From the NCBI GenBank assembly GCA_016200445.1, contig JACQEQ010000241.1:1-7100 (forward strand): a stretch of 7,100 nt of DNA, in the 5' to 3' direction. Of this stretch, positions 1 through 4,798 are shown one piece after another. Made by a program: the position numbers and the translations under genes. The notes beneath the pieces were generated by a model. It had not been told where the DNA came from and searched no databases. It saw nothing but the letters and a program-made list of their open reading frames with translations. This DNA is from Gammaproteobacteria bacterium. Lineage in GTDB: Bacteria; Pseudomonadota; Gammaproteobacteria; SG8-11. Numbering within the stretch: the first letter of the stretch is position 1; each line of letters opens with the position of its first letter.

Positions 1-815
1 GATGCAAGCAGCACCACGTCGGCAGCAGCCATCACGTCGTGGGATTGGCCATCCACCAGCATCAATGGTAATTCACCCTGATGTTGCGCCAGAATCTCGT
101 GAAATAGCGCGCGCGTTTTAGCGCTGGCCATCGGCGTGATGAAACGTGCATCGGGCCGGCGTTGCTGGATCCAGGCCGCCGTGCGCACGAACTCCGGTCC
201 GAGATTTTGCACTTCCATGCGACGGCTGCCGGGCAAGATGGCGATCAGGTCGCCTTCGGGCGCAAGCCCGAGTTTCACGCGCGCCGCGCGCTTGTCATTT
301 TCCAACGGGATCATGTCCGCGAGCGGATGACCCACATAGCGTGCCGCGACGCTGTGCTGCGCATAGAATTGTTTTTCAAACGGAAACAGGCACAACACCA
401 AATCGGTCGAACGGGCGATTTTTTTTACACGGTACTTGCGCCACGCCCACACCGACGGGCTGACGAAATGCACCGCAGGAATACCGCGTGCCTTGAGTTT
501 GCGCTCCAAACCGAGATTGAAATCCGGCGCATCGACACCGATGAATACATCCGGCGGATTAGCGATGAAGTGACGTGCCACATCGCGACGAATACCTAGC
601 AATTCGCGTAAACGGCCTAACACTTCGGTAAGTCCCATCACCGCGAGCTTTTCACTCGGGTAAAGCGCCCGGCAACCCTGTTGCTGCATGCGCGGCCCAG
701 CGATGCCTTCGAATTCAACACCTGGCGCCCGCGCCTGGATCGCCTGCATCAGACTTGCAGCCAGCAAATCACCCGAGGCTTCGCCGGCGACGATACCGAT
801 GCGTAAAGGAGTCAT
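1..815 (-). CDS. lpxB: Lipid-A-disaccharide synthase LpxB (3' end beyond window)
   Basis: LpxB is a GT19 family peripheral inner-membrane glycosyltransferase. It joins UDP-2,3-diacylglucosamine to 2,3-diacylglucosamine-1-phosphate (lipid X), giving the lipid A disaccharide. I translated the minus strand from ATG at 815-813 and the frame stays open to the window edge, giving 271 codons of a family about 380 residues long; the C-terminal third is missing. Visible motifs are the N-terminal VAGEASGD (residues 9-16), AGPRMQ (39-44), LAVMGLTEVLGR (58-69), VDAPDFN (94-100) with Asp95 at the place of catalytic Asp98 of the E. coli enzyme, SPSVWAW (119-125), and LPGSR (194-198) at the start of the nucleotide-binding half. 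No good Shine-Dalgarno precedes the ATG. The upstream frame contains no other ATG, GTG or TTG back into the repeat element, so this start is well fixed. A 7-residue leader ORF ends in an ATGA overlap with this start. The usual lpxA neighbour is displaced by an opposite-strand gene, so a separate promoter is expected. Confidence 0.97.
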   Translation of the reverse strand, partial: MTPLRIGIVAGEASGDLLAASLMQAIQARAPGVEFEGIAGPRMQQQGCRALYPSEKLAVMGLTEVLGRLRELLGIRRDVARHFIANPPDVFIGVDAPDFNLGLERKLKARGIPAVHFVSPSVWAWRKYRVKKIARSTDLVLCLFPFEKQFYAQHSVAARYVGHPLADMIPLENDKRAARVKLGLAPEGDLIAILPGSRRMEVQNLGPEFVRTAAWIQQRRPDARFITPMASAKTRALFHEILAQHQGELPLMLVDGQSHDVMAAADVVLLA

Positions 816-835
816 TTCACTGCGGTAGTTTTCAT
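812..835 (-). CDS. Possible 7-residue leader ORF overlapping the lpxB start
   Basis: On the minus strand, ATG at 835-833 opens a short frame reading MKTTAVK. It ends in a TGA (814-812) that overlaps the lpxB ATG as ATGA, the usual geometry of translational coupling. It has no recognisable Shine-Dalgarno of its own, and a frame this short can arise by chance. If translated it could bring ribosomes to the weakly signalled lpxB start. It could also be meaningless leftover spacer from the rearranged lpxA-lpxB junction. Confidence 0.2.
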   Translation of the reverse strand: MKTTAVK

Positions 836-846
836 ATGCGGGTGGT

Positions 847-876
847 ATTTTAGTGTAGTGGGCCGCGTTAAGCGAA
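847..876 (-). promoter_or_regulatory. Candidate lpxB promoter at the edge of the inverted-repeat element
   Basis: Reading toward lpxB, a good -10 box TAAAAT lies at 852-847, preceded after 18 bases by a poor -35, TTCGCT (876-871). The -10 is about 31 bases upstream of the lpxB ATG. It straddles the element boundary: the first two bases (TA) belong to the terminal repeat and the rest is flanking DNA. Some promoter is needed because lpxB no longer follows lpxA directly, but the weak -35 makes this site tentative. Confidence 0.25.
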
Positions 877-878
877 AC
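851..878 (+). repeat. Left terminal inverted repeat
   Basis: This arm begins TAGTGTAGTG and ends GTTAAGCGAAAC. It pairs with 986-1013, with mismatches at arm positions 11, 13, 15 and 23. The first ten bases and a central seven-base block (CGTTAAG) are identical between arms. Weaker pairing may continue inward to TTGCGCC at 895-901, which matches GGCGCAA at 960-966. Confidence 0.85.
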
Positions 879-946
879 ATAAAAACGTGTCTTTTTGCGC
901 CCGGCTTCACTGCAACGCCTCGCACTAGTCAAACGATTGCTGCGGT

Positions 947-966
947 TTGCGCCTCGCTTGGCGCAA
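947..966. repeat. Hairpin inside the inverted-repeat element
   Basis: TTGCGCC (947-953) and GGCGCAA (960-966) form a perfect 7-bp stem around the six-base loop TCGCTT. A second TTGCGCC at 895-901 can compete for the same right arm, so the element can fold in two ways. No T-run follows on either side, so this is not a standard intrinsic terminator. An imperfect 16-bp palindrome (CCAG...CTGG) follows at 971-986. Confidence 0.6.
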
Positions 967-985
967 GCATCCAGCACTTGTACTG

Positions 986-1013
986 GTTTCACTTAACGTG
1001 ACTCACTACACTA
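986..1013 (-). repeat. Right terminal inverted repeat
   Basis: This is the inverted partner of 851-878, ending CACTACACTA on the plus strand. It lies 21 bases upstream of the DUF218 gene start, so any promoter for that gene probably lies in or next to the element. I see no convincing -35/-10 pair here on the plus strand. Confidence 0.85.
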
Positions 1014-1023
1014 GCGCGCACTC

Positions 1024-1029
1024 AGGAAA
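1024..1029 (+). promoter_or_regulatory. Ribosome binding site of the DUF218 gene
   Basis: AGGAAA lies five bases before the ATG at 1035 and just downstream of the inverted-repeat element. It supports this start over any internal Met. Confidence 0.6.
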
Positions 1030-1034
1030 TCACG

Positions 1035-1808
1035 ATGGAAAAACTTATTTCGTTCACCTTGGAATCGTTGCTGCTACCGCCCGGCGGCTTGTTGCTATTG
1101 CTGATAACGGGGTTACTGCTGCTTAAATTCAACCGCCGCAGCGGGTATACCGTCCTGGTCGCGGGTGTCGTGATGTTTTACTTATTCAGTGCGCCCTTTG
1201 TTTCGTCGGCACTGATGGGACAGTTGGAAACATCAGCGGCGCTCCCCCCTAGCGGCGACCTGCATCCCGATCCGCATGCCGCGATTGTGATTCTTGCCGG
1301 CGGCCGGCATAAAAATGCACCCGAATATGGCGGCGATACAATGTCGGCGATCACCTTAGAGCGTGTGCGCTATGGCGCGCGCCTCGCGCATCGCATTCAT
1401 CTGCCGGTGCTGGTCACCGGCGGCACGGTGTGGACTCAGCGCATCTCGGAAGGGGCGCTGATGAAAATTTCACTGGAGGAAGATCTCAACACACCGGTAC
1501 GCTGGGTTGAAGGACAAAGCCGTACCACCTGGGAAAACGCGCGCTATACAAAAGATATCCTCGCCAAAGAAGGCATCACCCGCATTTACTTGGTTACCCA
1601 TGCCTGGCACATGCCGCGTTCGGAATTCGCGTTCCGCCATTTCGGCTTCGAGATCATTCCGGCGCCTACCTCGTTCAGCAACACCTCCGAACTTGATCCC
1701 GATACCTTCACCTGGTTTCCTGAGGCCCGTGCGTTACGCGACAGTTATTTTGCGCTGCATGAAAGGCTGGGATTACTGTGGTATCGCGTGAAGGCGGCAC
1801 AGGAGTAA
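1035..1808 (+). CDS. ElyC/YdcF-like DUF218 inner-membrane protein
   Basis: This 257-residue protein has two N-terminal hydrophobic helices (about residues 11-30 and 38-58, joined by the basic turn KFNRRSG) followed by a DUF218 domain (about 81-250). Domain hallmarks are AIVILAGGR (83-91), VLVTGGT (125-131), the conserved ENA preceded by a Ser/Thr-rich stretch (about 162-169), LVTHAWHMPRS (186-196) and PAPT (209-212). Length and architecture match E. coli ElyC (259 residues as I recall), which is linked to undecaprenyl-phosphate carrier metabolism and peptidoglycan and envelope synthesis; the biochemical activity of the family is not settled, and SanA and YdcF are shorter relatives. The domain probably faces the periplasm. 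The start is supported by AGGAAA at 1024-1029, five bases before the ATG. It is convergent with lpxA (33-bp gap) and divergent from lpxB, so it does not belong to the lpx transcription unit. The family call is firm; the precise role is inferred. Confidence 0.88.
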   Translation: MEKLISFTLESLLLPPGGLLLLLITGLLLLKFNRRSGYTVLVAGVVMFYLFSAPFVSSALMGQLETSAALPPSGDLHPDPHAAIVILAGGRHKNAPEYGGDTMSAITLERVRYGARLAHRIHLPVLVTGGTVWTQRISEGALMKISLEEDLNTPVRWVEGQSRTTWENARYTKDILAKEGITRIYLVTHAWHMPRSEFAFRHFGFEIIPAPTSFSNTSELDPDTFTWFPEARALRDSYFALHERLGLLWYRVKAAQE

Positions 1809-1841
1809 TGCGGTCGTTGGTTGACTTGCAGGCGCGTCGGC

Positions 1842-2621
1842 CTAACGGACAATTCCACGCGTGCTTTTTTCCAGAAACTCGACCAAAGCGGCTATTTCCG
1901 GCGTCTCGTTAGCCGTGATCTTGAGTTGTTCAACGGCTTGCGCCAAAGTGAGCTTAGAGCGGTAAATCACTTTGTAAGCGCGGCGCAATGCCTGCAATGT
2001 GTCTGCTGAAAACCCCCGGCGCTTTAATCCTTCGACGTTCAAACCATGCGGTTTGGCCATGTGCCCGGAGACCATCACGTATGGCGGGACGTCCATCGAG
2101 ATGACGCTGTTCATCGCAGTAAAGCAATGCGCGCCGATGTGACAGAACTGATGCACCAGAGTAAATCCGCCTAGGATGGCATGGTCGTGCACGTGCACGT
2201 GACCCGCCAGCGACGCGCTGTTGGCAAAAATAACCTGATTGCCGATCTGACAGTCATGCGCGATGTGCACGTAGGCCATGATCCAATTATCGTTGCCCAC
2301 GCGCGTGACGCCGGCGTCTTGCACCGTGCCGCGGCTGATGGTGACGAACTCGCGGATGACATTGCGATCACCGATTTCCAGCCGCGTGGGCTCGCCCGCG
2401 TATTTCTTATCTTGCGGCGCTTCGCCCACCGACGCGAACTGGAAAATTTTATTGTCGCGGCCAATGCGGGCCGGGCCATTAATGACAACATGCGGCCCGA
2501 TCCAGCAACCTGCACCGATTTCGACATCGGCGCCGATAATGGAATACGGCCCCACGCTTACGCCGGGCGCAAGCCGCGTGGAGGAATGAACTACAGCTCG
2601 GGGATCGATCACAGCAGTCAT
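1842..2621 (-). CDS. lpxA: UDP-N-acetylglucosamine 3-O-acyltransferase LpxA
   Basis: LpxA catalyses the first step of lipid A synthesis, moving a 3-hydroxyacyl chain from ACP to the 3-OH of UDP-GlcNAc in the cytosol, as a homotrimer. The 259-residue product is a left-handed beta helix of hexapeptide repeats over roughly residues 1-185, with a helical C-terminal domain (about 190-259) that begins near NVEGLKRRGFS and ends STRGIVR. His122 in HIAHDC matches catalytic His125 of E. coli; His119, His141 and His157 match its His122, His144 and His160. Met170 (in HCFTAM) sits at the acyl-ruler position, Gly173 in E. coli (C14) and Met169 in Pseudomonas aeruginosa (C10), so a 3-hydroxydecanoyl donor is predicted. 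The segment HVHVHDH (141-147) is unusually His-rich. The ATG is seven bases after the fabZ stop, with only an A-rich weak ribosome site, suggesting coupling to fabZ. The neighbour downstream is the opposite-strand DUF218 gene rather than lpxB, and I see no terminator between them. Confidence 0.98.
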   Translation of the reverse strand: MTAVIDPRAVVHSSTRLAPGVSVGPYSIIGADVEIGAGCWIGPHVVINGPARIGRDNKIFQFASVGEAPQDKKYAGEPTRLEIGDRNVIREFVTISRGTVQDAGVTRVGNDNWIMAYVHIAHDCQIGNQVIFANSASLAGHVHVHDHAILGGFTLVHQFCHIGAHCFTAMNSVISMDVPPYVMVSGHMAKPHGLNVEGLKRRGFSADTLQALRRAYKVIYRSKLTLAQAVEQLKITANETPEIAALVEFLEKSTRGIVR

Positions 2622-2628
2622 TTGGAAA

Positions 2629-3063
2629 TTATTCTTTTTCTGCGCACATCAGTTCGGCACTGGCGACGATTTTGCCGTCAACCTTGGCACGCGCGTCCAC
2701 TTTCCAAATATTGCGCACCGCCTGTTTGAATTCGACTTCGATAACGAGCTGATCGCCGGGCACCACCGGCCGCTTGAAACGTGCCGAATCGATACCGACC
2801 AAATAGTAAATATTTTGCCGGCCGTTGCGCGTCTGGAACGCGAGCACACCGGTGGCTTGCGCCATCGCTTCGAGAATCAACACACCCGGCATCACCGGCA
2901 GCTGAGGGAAGTGACCCTGGAAATGCGGCTCGTTGATGGTGACGTTCTTGATCGCCGTCAGTGACTTGCCCGGATCGCACTGCACGATCCGATCGATCAG
3001 CAAAAATGGATACCGGTGCGGCAGGTGTTCCATGATGGCCTGGATGTCCATTATTGTTTCCAC
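2629..3063 (-). CDS. fabZ: 3-hydroxyacyl-ACP dehydratase FabZ
   Basis: FabZ removes water from 3-hydroxyacyl-ACP to give trans-2-enoyl-ACP in type II fatty acid synthesis. It competes with LpxA and LpxD for hydroxyacyl-ACP, which explains its place in this operon. The 144-residue hot-dog protein shows LPHRYPFLLIDR (14-25), NEPHFQGHFP (44-53) with active-site His51, PGVLILEAMAQATG (59-72) with catalytic Glu65, and the conserved RFKRPVVPGDQ block. Two starts are possible. GTG at 3063 has a strong AAAGG at 3074-3070, six bases away. ATG at 3051 gives 140 residues and overlaps the stop of the small upstream ORF as TAATG. I chose GTG for its better ribosome site. Both lengths are a little below the 151 residues I recall for E. 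coli FabZ. Confidence 0.97.
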   Translation of the reverse strand: METIMDIQAIMEHLPHRYPFLLIDRIVQCDPGKSLTAIKNVTINEPHFQGHFPQLPVMPGVLILEAMAQATGVLAFQTRNGRQNIYYLVGIDSARFKRPVVPGDQLVIEVEFKQAVRNIWKVDARAKVDGKIVASAELMCAEKE

Positions 3064-3158
3064 AAGTCACCTTTTGTTAGGTCGTTCGCCGATCCCCAGG
3101 CAGACATGAAACCGCACCGCGATTCGCTCCGCATCATTACAACGGCCTGCAATTTCAT
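3051..3158 (-). CDS. Possible 35-residue ORF bridging lpxD and fabZ
   Basis: ATG at 3158-3156 overlaps the lpxD stop as ATGA and is preceded by AAGGAT (3169-3164), with six bases between AAGGA and the ATG, a good ribosome site. The frame runs 35 codons, beginning MKLQAVVMMR and ending GDLWKQ, and its TAA overlaps the internal fabZ ATG at 3051 as TAATG. It therefore fills the lpxD-fabZ gap with linked junctions at both ends. The product is neutral to basic, with one Cys and no clear membrane segment; I recognise no family. It may be a coupling ORF that keeps ribosomes moving from lpxD to fabZ, or chance. Confidence 0.27.
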   Translation of the reverse strand: MKLQAVVMMRSESRCGFMSAWGSANDLTKGDLWKQ

Positions 3159-4207
3159 TGGTTATCCTTTTGGTGTAACGAATGATTGAGCTGTTCGAGT
3201 TGTGCTTCCAGTTGTTTAATGCGCCGCCACATTTCGTCAAGCTGTTTGAAGCGCGCGAAGTTCTTGTGCCAGTGCGAATTCGGTTCCAGCGGCGTGCCGG
3301 AGGAATACACCCCCGCCGCACTAATCGACTGCGTGACCATGGACATGCCGGTAATTTGCACGTGATCGGCAATCTCCAAATGACCAACGATTCCAACCGT
3401 ACCGCCGATCCCGCAATACTTGCCTATTTTGGTGCTGCCCGCAACGGCGGTACAGGCTGCAATTGCAGTGTGCGCGCCGATATGCACGTTATGCCCGATC
3501 TGGATTAAATTGTCGAGCTTGACGCCGTCTTCGATAACGGTATCTTCGAGCGCACCGCAATCGATGGTGGTATTCGCACCGATCTCCACATCGTCGCCGA
3601 TGCGCACACTGCCAAGTTGCGGCACTTTAATCCATATGCCGTTGTCGTTGGCCAGGCCAAAACCATCTGCGCCAATGACCACGCCAGGATGAATTAACAC
3701 GCGCTGACCGATCTGCGTCCCGTGCCAGAGCGTGATATTTGCTTCCAGCCGGCCGTCGGCTCCGATAGCCACATTACGGCCCAGCACACACCCGGCACCG
3801 ATCCACACGTCATTACCCAATACCGCGCCTTCGCCGATCACACTGTGCGGGCCGATCGTGACGCGTGCGCCTAGACGCGCACTGGCGCTCACCACCGCAG
3901 AGGGGTGCACACCGTTATCGCACACCAAGCTACCAACGAAAAGATTGGCGATGCGCGCATACGCAACGTACGGGTTCGTGACAATTAATGCGTTACTCGG
4001 ACACTCGGCCGCATAATCTTCGGCCACAATCACCGCCGACGCCTGAGTGGTCTGCAAAAATTTGCGGTAGCGGGAATTGGCAAGAAAGCTGATCTGCCCG
4101 CCCTGCGCGGATTGCAAGGTGCTGATGCCGGAAATAAGCGTCGCGCCGTCGCCTTGCACTTGGCCACCGACATGCTGCGCAAGCTCGGCTAACGTCCGCG
4201 TGATCAT
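3155..4207 (-). CDS. lpxD: UDP-3-O-(3-hydroxyacyl)glucosamine N-acyltransferase LpxD
   Basis: LpxD performs the third lipid A step, adding a 3-hydroxyacyl chain from ACP to the 2-amino group of UDP-3-O-acylglucosamine. The 350-residue product has an N-terminal uridine-binding domain (about 1-100, including LQSAQGGQISFLAN and the NPYVAYARIA stretch), a long left-handed beta helix of hexapeptide repeats (about 100-290) and a helical C-terminal segment (from about 316, with a Gln/Leu-rich coiled run at 330-345). His239 in QIGHNV matches the E. coli catalytic His239, and His276 is also conserved. Met290 in TGMSM matches the E. coli acyl-ruler Met290. YSSGTPLEPN (301-310) is the usual family signature. 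The tail is slightly longer than in E. coli (341 residues as I recall). The start ATGATCACG follows skp by 26 bases with no clear Shine-Dalgarno, so coupling to skp is likely. Confidence 0.98.
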   Translation of the reverse strand: MITRTLAELAQHVGGQVQGDGATLISGISTLQSAQGGQISFLANSRYRKFLQTTQASAVIVAEDYAAECPSNALIVTNPYVAYARIANLFVGSLVCDNGVHPSAVVSASARLGARVTIGPHSVIGEGAVLGNDVWIGAGCVLGRNVAIGADGRLEANITLWHGTQIGQRVLIHPGVVIGADGFGLANDNGIWIKVPQLGSVRIGDDVEIGANTTIDCGALEDTVIEDGVKLDNLIQIGHNVHIGAHTAIAACTAVAGSTKIGKYCGIGGTVGIVGHLEIADHVQITGMSMVTQSISAAGVYSSGTPLEPNSHWHKNFARFKQLDEMWRRIKQLEAQLEQLNHSLHQKDNQ

Positions 4208-4233
4208 CTTAGTTGTAAGGTGTCGATGCGCGC

Positions 4234-4782
4234 TTAATTCGGGGCGCCTTTGGCACCCCCGGATTTACCGGAAGTAGATTCTTTTTCCATCGCGGCGAGG
4301 CGCTGCAATACCAATTCTGTCATGTCGACCTTGTCGCTGGCGTAGAGCACGCCATCGGTCAATACCAAATCGTAGCCGCCTTCTTTGGCAGCAGCGAGAA
4401 TCACATCGGCGATGCGCTTCTGTAATTTACCGAACTCTTCGTTGCGCCGCACATTGAGGTCGTCGCGGAATTCTTCTTGTTTACGCTTCAGTTCACGCTT
4501 TTGCGAAGTCAGCTCGCGATCCAGTTTTTGTTTCTCGGCCTCACTCATGATCATCGCGTCTTTCTCGAGTTTTTCCTCGTTTTTTCGTACATCTTTCTGG
4601 ATGTCGAGCATGGATTTATCGCGCGGTGCAAATTCGGTTTCAAGACGCTTGCGCGCCGCTTCCGCTTGCGGTGCCTTTTCGAGCACCTTTTGTGCGTTGA
4701 CGACGCCGACTTTTAATTCAGCGGCATGCGCCGCCATCGAAGCCGCTGCGGCGAGCACGGAAATCAGAAATAGTTTCTTCAA
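4234..4782 (-). CDS. skp: Periplasmic chaperone Skp (OmpH family), TTG start
   Basis: Skp forms periplasmic trimers that hold unfolded outer-membrane proteins before delivery to the BAM complex. The 182-residue precursor has a classic signal peptide (MKK, then hydrophobic to about residue 17, probable cut after AHA at 20), then the short strand segment ELKVGVVNAQKVLEKAP, a long highly charged helical coiled-coil region (about 38-130) that forms the arms, and a closing core segment, YDLVLTDGVLYASDKVDMTELVLQRL (137-162). A low-complexity Gly/Lys/Ser tail (about 170-182) follows, making it longer than the roughly 161-residue E. coli protein. The start is TTG at 4782: there is no ATG or GTG giving a full signal peptide, and AGGG (4795-4792) lies nine bases upstream. 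It sits 16 bases after the bamA stop, as in most proteobacteria, indicating co-transcription. Confidence 0.95.
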   Translation of the reverse strand: MKKLFLISVLAAAASMAAHAAELKVGVVNAQKVLEKAPQAEAARKRLETEFAPRDKSMLDIQKDVRKNEEKLEKDAMIMSEAEKQKLDRELTSQKRELKRKQEEFRDDLNVRRNEEFGKLQKRIADVILAAAKEGGYDLVLTDGVLYASDKVDMTELVLQRLAAMEKESTSGKSGGAKGAPN

Positions 4783-4798
4783 CGTGATTGACCCTATG

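Larger units (their letters stand above)
851..1013. mobile_element. Miniature inverted-repeat element, Correia-like (putative)
   Basis: A 163-bp segment between lpxB and the DUF218 gene is bounded by 28-bp inverted arms at 851-878 and 986-1013 matching at 24 of 28 positions; all four differences are transitions. Both outer ends finish in TA, consistent with a TA target duplication like that of IS630/mariner-type miniature elements. It contains no ORF of note. From memory, the size fits Correia repeat enclosed elements of Neisseria (roughly 100-160 bp), and the right end read inward shares TAGTG, then TTAA, then AAACCAGTAC in the same order as the Correia terminal repeat; the internal AACGCCTCGC also recalls the Correia core. 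This resemblance is recall, not an alignment. It could instead be a host-specific palindromic intergenic repeat or a transcript-folding element. Confidence 0.6.

Noticed and set aside
136..599. Several plus-strand open frames up to 145 codons
   Set aside because: They lie antisense to lpxB, whose translation matches the family residue by residue; these are shadow frames of a GC-rich gene.
978..1012. Plus-strand promoter for the DUF218 gene, TTGTAC ... TACACT
   Set aside because: The spacing between the boxes is 23 bases, too long for a standard sigma-70 promoter, and no better pair was found nearby.
1809..1841. Possible bidirectional terminator between the convergent DUF218 gene and lpxA
   Set aside because: The 33-bp gap shows no stable stem-loop followed by a T-run on either strand.
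3067..3396. Minus-strand 109-codon frame overlapping the lpxD 3' end
   Set aside because: Most of it is an out-of-frame reading of lpxD. Its end in the lpxD-fabZ gap ends at the fabZ ribosome site, but its start lies deep inside lpxD without a ribosome site.
1842..4207. Repetitive protein and DNA patterns in lpxA and lpxD
   Set aside because: These are hexapeptide repeats of the left-handed beta helix, fully explained by the acyltransferase fold rather than DNA repeats.
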